From a virus, in the IMG/VR virus record IMGVR_UViG_3300032046_003483, positions 1-43,199 of that record: DNA of 43,199 nt. One strand, written 5' to 3'. Positions 14,893 to 23,783 of the stretch are shown piece by piece. The translations under genes were made by a program, and so were the position numbers. The stretch's first letter is position 1, and each line of letters opens with the position of its first letter. The notes below the pieces were generated by a model. The model was not told the origin of the DNA, did no database searches, and was given only the letters and a program-made list of their open reading frames with translations.

Positions 14893-16263
14893 TTATACTA
14901 ATCCTGTCGGGTAATCGTTGGGATCTCGGTACACTCCCAAGTCCGACACATTGGATTCGTAGTTTGTAACCCTGCCAAACTCACTCTTAATTTTAGGTTC
15001 ATCAACCTTTCTTAATTGAGCCAATGCTCTATCAGATTTTGTAAGTAATCTGTCGTGCAATACGTCTTCATTCTTTCTAAGGGCAAGTTCAGACGCAGCC
15101 TTATAGGCCAAAATAGATGGTTCAGTAATGTCGGTCTCATCTGTTTCGTCATCTAAGTCTACTGGTTCTTCTTGGAATAAGTAGATAAAATCTCTCTTAG
15201 TTACAGCAGCTGCGGTTAAATGGGTGGCAGCAGTAGTCCCTTCATCTCCCCGGGTACAACCCGTAAAAGTGGTAGACGTTAAACCGGTATAGGAAATAAC
15301 TTCTGAATCAACTATAAGACGGCCTTGTTCATCAAAGTCGGAAGTAGAAGCTACGGTAACTGTGGTAGCCGCAGCAGTTAAAGCACCATTGAGAGTAGTT
15401 GCATCAGCCGAATCTTCCGGGTAAGGATAAACCCTTGCCTTGTTTCTCCACATACAAATATGGGTAGGGTCACCAGTTGTGAAAGTGTCCCATCTTAAAT
15501 TATTCCATCTATTAACCCCTATCACTGCTAAAGGTTGAGTGTCAAAAGAAGCTGAGAAGAGAGTGAAAGAATCAGAAGCTAATGTATATTCGTATTGGTT
15601 TGCCACAGAAGAAAAACTCTTGGTTTTCTCGTAGAAACTCCACATCCTGTCGTGAGCCACCTCTTTCTGGGCTATATTTATCTCATCATTAATTTCCTCA
15701 TTAGTAAAAGGGGAGTTTAACTCATCTGTTTCATTGAGTAAACGGCGAACTTTGTTCCTGATACTTCTTAGCATCTTTGCCGTATATCCCGTATAAGGGA
15801 TAGCATCGGATACAGCAGAGAAAGTGCCGGCATTACTATCTTTGAAGCGAAGAAACCCGTAACCTGTAGTATTTGTAGTATCCTCAAGATACGTATAAAT
15901 CTCGGTTGGGTCTACGTTAAAAGGACTACCAGATAGTTGGGCATCAGTTGTTGCAGGAGCAGTAGTTGTGGCAGCATGCCAAAAGGCAACCTGATCGTAA
16001 TCAAGTTTAGTTACTGGGGTATCTTCATCGTGCGCGTAAGTTGCCGCAACAATGGTCATAGAAGTCCCTGCAGTTACCGCACCACTGATTCTTTTAATCT
16101 CTGCCCTACCTTCTCCTATCTTTCCAAGCAACACAAAATCATTCGCGGTAAAACCCGAATTGTCTTTGACGGTCAATGTCGTTCCTGTGGCAGCCAAAGA
16201 TGCCGTTAGATATGTTGTTGGCTGATCTTGTATTAAGATCCTATTATCTGCACGTAGTAACAT
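14893..16263 (-). CDS. Head-tail adaptor with inserted beta domains
   Basis: 456 residues, long for an adaptor. The core is recognisable at ~165-215 as MLRSIRNKVRRLLNET followed by FTNEEINDEINIAQKEVA and later ILAYKAASELALRKNED, the helical plan of gp6/gp4-type adaptors. Two similar beta modules are inserted: LTASLAATGTTLTVKDNSGF near the N-terminus and LNGALTAAATTVTVASTSDF near residue 290, the latter followed by IVDSEVISYTGLTSTTFTGC. The two modules look like duplicates. The protein probably joins the portal to the hub. Confidence 0.65.
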   Translation of the reverse strand: MLLRADNRILIQDQPTTYLTASLAATGTTLTVKDNSGFTANDFVLLGKIGEGRAEIKRISGAVTAGTSMTIVAATYAHDEDTPVTKLDYDQVAFWHAATTTAPATTDAQLSGSPFNVDPTEIYTYLEDTTNTTGYGFLRFKDSNAGTFSAVSDAIPYTGYTAKMLRSIRNKVRRLLNETDELNSPFTNEEINDEINIAQKEVAHDRMWSFYEKTKSFSSVANQYEYTLASDSFTLFSASFDTQPLAVIGVNRWNNLRWDTFTTGDPTHICMWRNKARVYPYPEDSADATTLNGALTAAATTVTVASTSDFDEQGRLIVDSEVISYTGLTSTTFTGCTRGDEGTTAATHLTAAAVTKRDFIYLFQEEPVDLDDETDETDITEPSILAYKAASELALRKNEDVLHDRLLTKSDRALAQLRKVDEPKIKSEFGRVTNYESNVSDLGVYRDPNDYPTGLV

Positions 16264-16276
16264 ATTGTTTTCTCCA

Positions 16277-19200
16277 TTATGATTTAATATTTATCTCTAA
16301 ATGGGTTTTTCGTATATGCCCATTCATTTTAGGTTTAAATGTCTGGCTAATATCCATCTCTGCTTTCTTTGATTTACCATTCATATGTGGTTTAAATGTT
16401 TTCTTAATATCCATAAAAGGATGGAAATCTGCTACGTCTAGGTGTGGTTCTACTAAATAAGCTGGGCCGGGTGGCGGTGAGGTACAAGTTGAAGTAGATG
16501 TACTAGTTGAAGACGAGGTAGAAGTAGAAGTTGTAGTTGAAGTGCTGGTAGTAGAAGAAGAAGTGGTACTAGTAGATGTAGATGTACTACTCGATGAGGT
16601 TGCTGACGTAGTGGTGGACGTTGACGTAGAAGTACTACTAGACGAAGTTGCCGAAGTGGTAGTAGATGTTGAGGTGGAGGTACTGCTAGAAGTACTTGTG
16701 GTTGAGGTGGACGTAGAAGTACTAGTTGACGTTGACGTACTGCTTGAGGTCGTAGAGGTACTGGTAGAAGTGGAAGTAGACGTAGATGTTGACGTGCTAG
16801 AAGATGTTGTTGATGTGCTAGTAGATGTAGATGTTGATGTCGAAGTTGATGTAGATGTCGAAGATGTACTAGTTGACGTTGAAGTACTAGTGGTGGTAGA
16901 GGTTGAAGTTGATGTAGAAGAAGATGATGTGGCGCTTGTGGTACTAGAGCTAGGAGGTTCTGGCCCTGTAGTCGTACTTGTTGATGTACTGGTAGACGTA
17001 GAAGAAGTACTAGTTGCTGAAGTAGTAGTACTGGTGGATGTAGAAGAACTTGAGGTCGTACTTGTTGAGGTAGATGTACTTGAAGTAGAAGTAACTGAGG
17101 TAGTACTCGTAGACGTAGACGTAGAAGTACTAGTAGAACTACTCGTACTGGAACTCGTAGTTGAGGTGGAAGTACTCGTAGAAGTACTTGTAGATGTGCT
17201 GGAAGATGTACTAGAAGATGTTGTTGAAGTCGAAGTAGAGGTAGACGTACTAGTTGAGGTTGAACTCGTAGAGGTAGCTGAAGTCGTGGTTGAAGTACTC
17301 GTTGAAGTAGATGTAGAGGTAGATGTTGAACTGGTAGTTGTAGATGTACTCGTGGAAGATGTGGTTGAGGTAGAGGTAGAAGTACTGGTAGAACTGGAAC
17401 TACTGGATGTTGTAGAAGTTTGACTAGTGGTAGTTGAAGTTGAAGTGCTAGATGAAGTACTAGTTGTTGTGGGAGGAGTAAGATAACTAGTATCAATATA
17501 GTCAAAATAAGTATAATCTGTAGTGAAAGCAGTTGTATAAAGAATAAGCTCAGTAATGGTTTCTCCAACTTCAGAACCTAATCCATAATAATTCGTCCAC
17601 GTTCCACCATCAATATTACACCTGTAGTGATCATCAGGAACATCAAAGTCAATTCCTATTAAATGCCACTCACCAACTTGCCAAGTACCGATTGTAATAT
17701 CCTTATAAGTATCATTATCCCATAAGTAAGCATTACCATCACTATCTAGTCTGATACTAATATATGCACAAGCCTCACTTCCATATATAGATATACCAGC
17801 ATCACTCGCGCCAGACTTATCATTTTTTTTAATTGCTATATAAACAATACCCTCAGCATATCCGTCTAGTACTCGTTTGTAAGTTGTTGCTGAACCAGAA
17901 ACAACCCTAACACACTTTGTTCCTTCAAAGGTTGGAGTATATGTTCCAACCGTCATATTCCCGTTACTTAACCGGTCAACCCACGAATCCTGTCCTGCTA
18001 GATCTGCATTATTTAAAGTATTAAAGTTCTGTTCATAATCCCACACCGCAACTAATGGAGAGGTAGTCGTAGATGTACTGGTACTACTAGAAGAAGATGA
18101 ACTTGTAGATGTACTTGTTGTTGTACTTGTAGAAGTTGTTGAAGAACTAGTAGAAGTTGCACTCGTGGTTGTAGAAGTACTAGTCGAGGTTGAGGAGGAA
18201 GAAGTAGACGTGCTAGTAGAACTACTCGAAGTTGAAGTACTAGTAGATGAAGTGGAGGTAGCCGATGTGGTTGACGTAGAGGTGCTAGTAGAAGTTGAGG
18301 TTGAGGTTGAACTACTAGTAGTGCTAGTTGAGGTACTGGTAGAAGTGCTTGTACTACTTGAACTCGTAGATGTATGACTCGTTGTAGTGGAAGTGGAAGT
18401 GCTCGTAGAACTAGATGTAGACGTTGAGGTGCTGGTGGAAGTTGTACTTGTACTAGTACTTGTAGATGTACTTGTAGAAGTAGAAGAACTAGTAGAAGAA
18501 CTAGTAGTAGATGTGCTAGTGCTTGTACTAGTGCTCGTAGATGTGGAAGTAGAACTTGATGTAGTCGAAGTAGAAGTACTTGTTGAGGTACTCGTGCTAG
18601 ATGAACTGGTAGAAGTATGACTTGTAGTTGTTGATGTGCTTGTGCTTGTAGATGTACTCGTGGATGTAGAAGAAGTGGAAGTAGAAGTGGAAGTACTTGT
18701 AGATGTACTACTTGTAGTAGAAGTGGAAGTACTTGAAGAGGTGGTTGAAGTAGAAGTAGAAGTCGAAGTGGAAGTACTGGTTGATGTAGAGGAGGTAGTT
18801 GTTGAAGTAGAAGTAGTAGAAGATGAAGAAGTTGTTGGCCCACTCTCCACAGTCGTAAACTTATTATATCCCTCTGAGGCGTCCCCTAAACTCCACGCAC
18901 CCCAAGTATTCGTTCCTAAAGCGTCTTTGGCTCTTACTCTCCAATAGTAATCTGTATTATTTACTAAACCTGCCGCCGCCTGAACTGAATAAGTTATCTG
19001 ATTTCCTGAAGGAAAAGGAGAAGGAGAGCCTGTACCTGAGAAATAAGAGGGAGATTCGGTAGAGGAAAGTTTATCAAGGACAGCTGGGCCATTATACTGA
19101 TAGATATTTCCTTGATTTACCATACTTATATAAAGCTTAGTACCATCTGGTTTAAAATAAGCACCATAAGTACTTGTACCCTGACTTGATAAGTTCAAGA

Positions 19201-20686
19201 ATATTGAATCGTAAGTAGCAGTATCAACACCCCAAGCAGTTGAAAGAGAATACTGGTAAAACTTTCTATTTGCTCTTCCAGGAATATACATCTTTGTTCC
19301 GTCTGAATTAAAGAGAACAATATTTATGTAAGTATCTTGAGTACCTGTATAACTTTTATTGTCATAGGTAACACCGCTTGCCACACTCCAAGCAGTAGAT
19401 AATGAATACTGGTAAACAATATTAACAGATCCAGATACATACATTTTAGTACCATCTGATTTGAAAGTAAGACCAAAAGGAGTTGTAGTTTGAGTTGCAA
19501 CACTATAAGAAGCTGTGTCATAACTAGCAGTACTAACATCCCAAGCAGTACCAAGCGTATATTGGTAAACAGTATCATTCGTTTGTCCGAGGACAAACAT
19601 CTTGAGTCCATTAGATTTAAAAGCAATTCCAAAAGGTTCTGTATCTTGAGTTACAGTAAAACTTTTAGAAGCATAACTTGCTGTAGACAAATCCCAAGCA
19701 GTTGTTAATGTATACTGATAAACAGTATCATTCGCATTTCCCATAATATACAATTTCGTTCCGTCATCGCTAAGTGCGAAATGATAAGGAAATTCGTCCT
19801 GACCTCCTGTATCTAAAGTTTTACTTGCATATGTCATGCTACTTACATCTGAAAATGCCACACCACTACTAAAATCAGTAGTTGTATCAATTTGTACCTC
19901 ATATTCCACTTCATCTGAACTGTCGTCTGTTCCTGTAAAAAGTAAATCAGGGGTTATGCTTACTCCTGTGGCGTTATTGTCGGGGGTATCAATGGTTGTT
20001 GTCGGGGGGGTTGCTGATGAATGTCTTATTTCAAATCCAATCGTTCCTGCTTCATCATTGGCGGCAACCATAGCTCCACCCGTAATAGTTCCTGGGTTGG
20101 CAGTAGGAGTAGCGGTGTTTAAGTAAAGTACAATTCCCTGCGGCCCCCAAGTGTTATTTGAGTATTCAACGTGCCCTCCCCAAGTGCCGCCAGTCATTCC
20201 TGCGATAGCTTCCTCGGTATTATTATCGTCTTGGCACATACAAGCGACCGCTAAAGCACCTGGTAGGGTTGTTGTTACTGTCGGACCTTGAGGGTCGGTA
20301 TCGTGAGCAGTAGTTGAAAAACTGGCAGAGGGAACGCATTGAGCAATCGTGCCAGAAACACGGCCTGTAAATCTATAAATACGCCCTGCTCGGCCTTCAG
20401 TTCCGCCTGCTGTTCCAAATCCGATAGTAGTTCCGTCTTCATCTCCGATTGCGATTTTCCCGAATACCCAATGCCTTGCTGTTGCGGCAGTAGAACCTAC
20501 ATTTGCTGGGCCATATAAAGCCGTCCAGTTAGCGGGCGTTGATGGGCCTGTGGCTGTGCCAGTATAAATAACATGAGCAATAAGAATATCACCCGCAGTT
20601 ATTGTTGCAGGGCATACTACATCTAATGAAGCAAGATTGGTTTCCGTTCCCGCTCCTGCTCCCGCTGAATCGTATGCTATTGCCAT
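16277..20686 (-). CDS. Giant fibre with two mucin-like Ser/Thr tracts
   Basis: 1469 residues. Order: an N-terminal beta domain (1-225); an Ig/FN-like piece; five propeller-like repeats of roughly 50 residues (~280-525; pattern SDGTKMYV...NDTVYQYTLGTAWD); an FN3-like segment (YYWRVRAKDALGTNTWGAWS); Ser/Thr tract 1 (~617-877); a lectin/laminin-G-like globular domain (~878-1070; starts VAVWDYEQNFNTLNNADLAG); Ser/Thr tract 2 (~1072-1402); and a basic tail with repeats of FKPHMNG/FKPKMNG. The tracts are almost only S and T, with no basic residues, and look like acceptors for O-glycans. The 15-gene sugar cassette begins 147 bases upstream. The role as a host-contact fibre is inferred. Confidence 0.75.
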   Translation of the reverse strand: MAIAYDSAGAGAGTETNLASLDVVCPATITAGDILIAHVIYTGTATGPSTPANWTALYGPANVGSTAATARHWVFGKIAIGDEDGTTIGFGTAGGTEGRAGRIYRFTGRVSGTIAQCVPSASFSTTAHDTDPQGPTVTTTLPGALAVACMCQDDNNTEEAIAGMTGGTWGGHVEYSNNTWGPQGIVLYLNTATPTANPGTITGGAMVAANDEAGTIGFEIRHSSATPPTTTIDTPDNNATGVSITPDLLFTGTDDSSDEVEYEVQIDTTTDFSSGVAFSDVSSMTYASKTLDTGGQDEFPYHFALSDDGTKLYIMGNANDTVYQYTLTTAWDLSTASYASKSFTVTQDTEPFGIAFKSNGLKMFVLGQTNDTVYQYTLGTAWDVSTASYDTASYSVATQTTTPFGLTFKSDGTKMYVSGSVNIVYQYSLSTAWSVASGVTYDNKSYTGTQDTYINIVLFNSDGTKMYIPGRANRKFYQYSLSTAWGVDTATYDSIFLNLSSQGTSTYGAYFKPDGTKLYISMVNQGNIYQYNGPAVLDKLSSTESPSYFSGTGSPSPFPSGNQITYSVQAAAGLVNNTDYYWRVRAKDALGTNTWGAWSLGDASEGYNKFTTVESGPTTSSSSTTSTSTTTSSTSTSTSTSTSTSTSTTSSSTSTSTTSSTSTSTSTSTSTSSTSTSTSTSTSTSTTTSHTSTSSSSTSTSTSTSTSTTSSSTSTSTSTSTSTSTSTTSSSTSSSTSTSTSTSTSTSTTSTSTSTSTSSSTSTSTSTTTSHTSTSSSSTSTSTSTSTSTTSSSTSTSTSTSTSTSTTSATSTSSTSTSTSSSSTSTSTSSSSTSTSTSTTTSATSTSSSTTSTSTTTSTSTSSSSSSSTSTSTTTSPLVAVWDYEQNFNTLNNADLAGQDSWVDRLSNGNMTVGTYTPTFEGTKCVRVVSGSATTYKRVLDGYAEGIVYIAIKKNDKSGASDAGISIYGSEACAYISIRLDSDGNAYLWDNDTYKDITIGTWQVGEWHLIGIDFDVPDDHYRCNIDGGTWTNYYGLGSEVGETITELILYTTAFTTDYTYFDYIDTSYLTPPTTTSTSSSTSTSTTTSQTSTTSSSSSSTSTSTSTSTTSSTSTSTTTSSTSTSTSTSTSTSTTTSATSTSSTSTSTSTSTSTSTTSSSTSSSTSTSTSTSTSTSTTSSSTSSSTSTSTSTSTSTTSVTSTSSTSTSTSTTSSSSTSTSTTTSATSTSSTSTSTSTSTTTGPEPPSSSTTSATSSSSTSTSTSTTTSTSTSTSTSSTSTSTSTSTSTSTSTSTTSSSTSTSTSTSTSTSTSTTSSSTSTSTSTSTSTSTTSTSSSTSTSTSTTTSATSSSSTSTSTSTTTSATSSSSTSTSTSTTSSSTTSTSTTTSTSTSSSTSTSTSTCTSPPPGPAYLVEPHLDVADFHPFMDIKKTFKPHMNGKSKKAEMDISQTFKPKMNGHIRKTHLEINIKS
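16478..17470 (-). repeat. Ser/Thr-coding degenerate repeat, tract 2
   Basis: About 330 codons of Ser and Thr only, interrupted by rare residues such as the GPEPP patch and a few Ala, Val or Gln. Ser is written with both AGY and TCN codons and Thr with several ACN codons, so this is not a simple recent DNA repeat. Confidence 0.85.
18056..18835 (-). repeat. Ser/Thr-coding degenerate repeat, tract 1
   Basis: About 260 codons of Ser/Thr with occasional His or Ala (TTSHTSTSSSS occurs twice). Mixed synonymous codons, as in tract 2. The two tracts flank the lectin-like domain of the same fibre. Confidence 0.85.
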
Positions 20687-20833
20687 ATTATTTTATTTAA
20701 CTTAAAAGCATTATTCACTATTGAGTATTTCTCGTCTATTTCGTTTGATATATTGATTGGTATTTTAACCATATTAGCGGGCATTAAAGCCCGTTTTAAA
20801 AGAGCTGGGCTTTAGCCCTAAATCATCTTATTT
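20687..20833 (-). other. Intergenic between cassette and giant fibre, with hairpins
   Basis: 147 bases without a gene. Two dyads lie near the cassette's 3' end: GGGCTTTAGCCC (20807-20818) and CGGGC/GCCCG (20778-20793, followed by TTTT on the + strand). They may end or attenuate the cassette transcript before the fibre gene. The remaining ~90 bases are AT-rich; I see no clear promoter. Confidence 0.45.
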
Positions 20834-21706
20834 TTATAATAAATTCCGGATTCCTTCTTTTATATTAACCTTTGGTTGCCAGTCCAATAAACTTTGAGCT
20901 TTCTGATTGATACCCGATATGTGTTCTGCATCTCCTTTTCTCTTGGGCAGGTATGTTTTTTCTCCACCTATTATATCTGCTATCTCATTTACAGATGTAC
21001 TCTTTTGTGTACATACATTGATAATCTCATTATGCACTTTACTTTCCATCGCCTTAATACAAGCTGAAACTATATCATCCACGTACACAAAATCTCGCGT
21101 CTGTGTACCATCTCCATAAATGGGTAGTTTCTTTCCCTCCTTCTTCAATTTAATAAACTTTGAAATCACAAGAGAATAAGGACTATCCGGATCAGAACGA
21201 GTGCCATAAACATTAAAGAAACGAAGGCATAACGTGTGTAAGCCCAATGTCTTGTCATATCTTTCCATTAAATGCTCTGCTTCTAGTTTGTGTTGAGCGT
21301 ACGGACTTTCAGGTTTAGGTGGTGTCTCTTCTGTAGCATTTTGGGCATCTCCATATATCGCACAGGAAGAAGAAAATATCACCTTCCTAACTTTAGCCAA
21401 TAAGGATTCGTGTAAAATTCTATCAGTCCCCAGAACATTTATCCTTCTGGATTTCTCCGGGTCTTTGACTGAGGCCGGAACTGATGCTAGTGCTGCCAGA
21501 TGAAATACATAGTCTACCGGTTCTTTAAATTTATAATCTATAATATCGTCAGTTGCAACATATGATCCTACAAGTAGATTCCCCATTTTACCCGTACTGA
21601 AATCATCTACAACTAGCACTCTATGACCGAGAGTGATAAGTCGTTCTGCAAGGTGAGAACCTATGAATCCTCCACCTCCGGAAATAAGAATTTTATATTT
21701 TGCCAT
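20834..21706 (-). CDS. NAD-dependent sugar epimerase, WbpP/GalE-like
   Basis: 290 residues, an extended short-chain dehydrogenase. The Rossmann motif is SGGGGFIGSHLAE; the catalytic residues are S113/S114 (FSSSCAIYGD), Y136 and K140 (SPYAQHK). The segments AALASVPASVKDP and FFNVYGTRSDPDSPYS are typical of UDP-GlcNAc/UDP-Glc 4-epimerases such as WbpP. If so it would make UDP-GalNAc or UDP-Gal, a donor for the GT27-like enzyme in this cassette; the substrate is inferred. It is the last gene of the cassette and overlaps the dehydrogenase by 14 bases. Confidence 0.78.
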   Translation of the reverse strand: MAKYKILISGGGGFIGSHLAERLITLGHRVLVVDDFSTGKMGNLLVGSYVATDDIIDYKFKEPVDYVFHLAALASVPASVKDPEKSRRINVLGTDRILHESLLAKVRKVIFSSSCAIYGDAQNATEETPPKPESPYAQHKLEAEHLMERYDKTLGLHTLCLRFFNVYGTRSDPDSPYSLVISKFIKLKKEGKKLPIYGDGTQTRDFVYVDDIVSACIKAMESKVHNEIINVCTQKSTSVNEIADIIGGEKTYLPKRKGDAEHISGINQKAQSLLDWQPKVNIKEGIRNLL

Positions 21707-22484
21707 CTCGAAATTCTAAATTAGAATTCCATATTTGTTTTAAAAACTTCGGATTATATCCCGCTTTCTCGCAGCTTTTAATAAAACCCATTAAATCTTT
21801 CGGTAGGCATTTTCCAGAGAATCCTGCAGCCGAAGGAAATACTGCTGTGTGCATTTTGTCAACGCGTGGGTCAAGTGCCCAACCGTCTCGTGCTTCCCAA
21901 TAGTTAGCCCCGAAGGCATCGCAGGCTCGCCTCATCTCGTTGGCAAATGTAACCTTCATCGCAAAATACACGTTTTCCATATACTTTGCGACTTCAGCAT
22001 CTATTGCCGACATCTGGCGATAATGTTTGGTTGGGCCAGCAATCGGCACAATAATATCTAAAACATAGGTGCAATCTTCTTCTGTTCCCCCGAGAATAAA
22101 CCAAGGGCATTTCTTCTCGTCATTGTGAAAATCCCAAGCAGTGTAGTACTTGCTCTCTCCCAGATACTCTGGAGAGAAAACGATTCTCTTATTGTACTTC
22201 TTTATTAAACGGGCAGTAGTGCCCGGTGATACTGTGGAACGAATCCATATTGGCACTTTAATCCATTTCACGCAGTCTTCTACTATTGAAACATCACACG
22301 TTCCATCCTTAAGCATTGGGGTTGGGACACAGACAACTGCTAGGTCGCATTGATTGACCTCTTCTTTTGTGTCCGACCTATCTCCTAGTGCCGGATCGTA
22401 TTGGACTATCTTATAATGGTCTTTGAAGAAATTAACCATTCCCTTACCTACGTAACCTACGCCTACGATTCCGATTCTTCGCAT
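21693..22484 (-). CDS. UDP-hexose dehydrogenase-like, short form
   Basis: 263 residues against about 400-430 for usual UDP-glucose/UDP-ManNAc dehydrogenases. The NAD site (GIVGVGYVGKGM), the VPTPM segment, STVSPGTT and the catalytic Cys C226 in GFSGKCLPKD are present. The C-terminal UDP-binding domain is missing, so nucleotide-sugar recognition must differ or need a partner. It would oxidise C6 of a sugar nucleotide to a uronate. Because all catalytic parts are present, I read it as a compact phage form rather than a broken gene. Confidence 0.75.
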   Translation of the reverse strand: MRRIGIVGVGYVGKGMVNFFKDHYKIVQYDPALGDRSDTKEEVNQCDLAVVCVPTPMLKDGTCDVSIVEDCVKWIKVPIWIRSTVSPGTTARLIKKYNKRIVFSPEYLGESKYYTAWDFHNDEKKCPWFILGGTEEDCTYVLDIIVPIAGPTKHYRQMSAIDAEVAKYMENVYFAMKVTFANEMRRACDAFGANYWEARDGWALDPRVDKMHTAVFPSAAGFSGKCLPKDLMGFIKSCEKAGYNPKFLKQIWNSNLEFRDGKI

Positions 22485-23068
22485 AGTATTTTTAACACTT
22501 CAGCTATCTCCTTCCTTTGGGAAGGGTGCCAAAAGTGAAAGTTAATGTGATTAAACGGTGAAGTTTGTTTCTCTTTATAATAATAACTTTTAAGCCATAG
22601 GTCTCCGTCTCTCTTGGTGTTGGGTATGTCATACTTGATACCCATCCTGTCACATACTCTCTGTCCCCACTCTGGAGCTTTCTTCCTGCCAAAGGTTACA
22701 TACCAAGTAGATACTTTAACGCCAAAGGTTTTCTCTATCTTGTCTCGCGCCAACCTTAGTTCTCTTTCTCCGCGTTCCTCCGTCAGGTCGCAGTAAAAAT
22801 AATGCCTAGATCCGTGTAGTTCTATAATGTACCGATGCTGATTCTTTTTAATATATTCAACCCATTCAGGATAAACATCTATCCCCTCAGATAGTATCGC
22901 CAGAATACAGGGATAGTTATATTTCTTAAAGGGTTTATCTGCCTCTAAGAATAGTTCAAATGCAGTCTTCCCACCTTCTCTATAGGGTTCCAGATACTTT
23001 CTCCCCTGCTTTGTCCAGAGGGTATTTTGTAAAACATCATCATCACGTATTTGGATTGAGGTATTCAT
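22463..23068 (-). CDS. Polysaccharide-deacetylase-like (CE4) enzyme
   Basis: 201 residues. The N-terminal acidic cluster RDDDV (8-12) and the later H85-x3-H89 pair (ELHGSRH) correspond to the Asp-His-His metal site of NodB-type deacetylases. YPEWVEYIKKN and the WYVTFGRKKAPEWGQ segment also fit the fold. These enzymes remove acetyl groups from N-acetylated sugars. In this cassette it could deacetylate a HexNAc on a glycan. It overlaps neighbours by 22 and 26 bases. Confidence 0.6.
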   Translation of the reverse strand: MNTSIQIRDDDVLQNTLWTKQGRKYLEPYREGGKTAFELFLEADKPFKKYNYPCILAILSEGIDVYPEWVEYIKKNQHRYIIELHGSRHYFYCDLTEERGERELRLARDKIEKTFGVKVSTWYVTFGRKKAPEWGQRVCDRMGIKYDIPNTKRDGDLWLKSYYYKEKQTSPFNHINFHFWHPSQRKEIAEVLKILCEESES

Positions 23069-23783
23069 AAATATAACTAAAGTTAAGTACTCCTTTTGGA
23101 CTTTGGATATGCCCGTCAGATTCCCGTGCTAAATTATAATTCATATAACTCTTTCTTCTTACAAGGTCTAAAGTGTCTCCCTTGTAGACGGCATAGAACT
23201 TACTTACGTTGTCACTTACAATCTCAGCTCGCAGTAATCTTCTTCTCCAGTCAGAACAAGCCCAAGCATATCTTCCGGCAAAGCGTTCATCACATCCTTT
23301 CAGCTTGATATAAACAGAACGCCTAACCATATTAGTATCCTTGTGATAAACCCTCTCTTTTATGCTAACCCATTCTTCCCTCGGCTTATTCAAGACATCT
23401 TCCAGAGGCATTAGGTCTCTTTTCTCTGCACAGATTCTTCCTACTTCCGGTCTCTCTTCAAAACGTGCTAATGCTTTCTCGTAGAAATCTGGGAAGGGTA
23501 TCTGGTCATTATCTTCTATACAAACGAAGTCTCCGGTTGAAATCCAGAAAGCTAAGTTTCTAGCTCCCGTGTAATTCCACTCAATATTCTCATTAACCCG
23601 TGCATAGTGGATAGGACACTTCCTAGGTAACGCCTTAATCATATCAAGTAGGTCAGGTGTCCCACTATCATTTACAACTACTATCTCGTCTGGGATTCTT
23701 GTTGAGTTCATACACTCTCTTATGTGGACTATAGAAACTGGGTGCTGATTATAGCAGGTTATTAAAGTTGACAGTTTAGGCAT
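23043..23783 (-). CDS. Family 2 glycosyltransferase
   Basis: 246 residues with a GT-A fold start (LSTLITCYNQHP), nucleotide-binding VVNDSG, a GARNLAFWISTGDF segment and an acidic metal motif EDNDQ in place of a plain DxD. A late DERFAGRYAWACSDWRRRL segment resembles the acceptor or catalytic ED/W region. It would add one sugar in glycan extension; donor and acceptor are unknown. Confidence 0.75.
   Translation of the reverse strand: MPKLSTLITCYNQHPVSIVHIRECMNSTRIPDEIVVVNDSGTPDLLDMIKALPRKCPIHYARVNENIEWNYTGARNLAFWISTGDFVCIEDNDQIPFPDFYEKALARFEERPEVGRICAEKRDLMPLEDVLNKPREEWVSIKERVYHKDTNMVRRSVYIKLKGCDERFAGRYAWACSDWRRRLLRAEIVSDNVSKFYAVYKGDTLDLVRRKSYMNYNLARESDGHIQSPKGVLNFSYIYEYLNPNT

Noticed and set aside
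16478-18835. Possible CRISPR array or diversity-generating retroelement target
   Set aside because: There are no uniform repeats with unique spacers, no reverse transcriptase gene and no template/variable repeat pair in the window.
16453-18843. Leu/Gln/Val/Pro-rich frames and Val/Glu/Asp frames over the Ser/Thr tracts
   Set aside because: They are out-of-frame or opposite-strand readings of Ser/Thr codons, with no independent start, domain or context.
21693-22484. Reading the short sugar dehydrogenase as a truncated pseudogene
   Set aside because: The NAD site and catalytic Cys are intact, and its ends overlap both neighbours in the usual coupled way.
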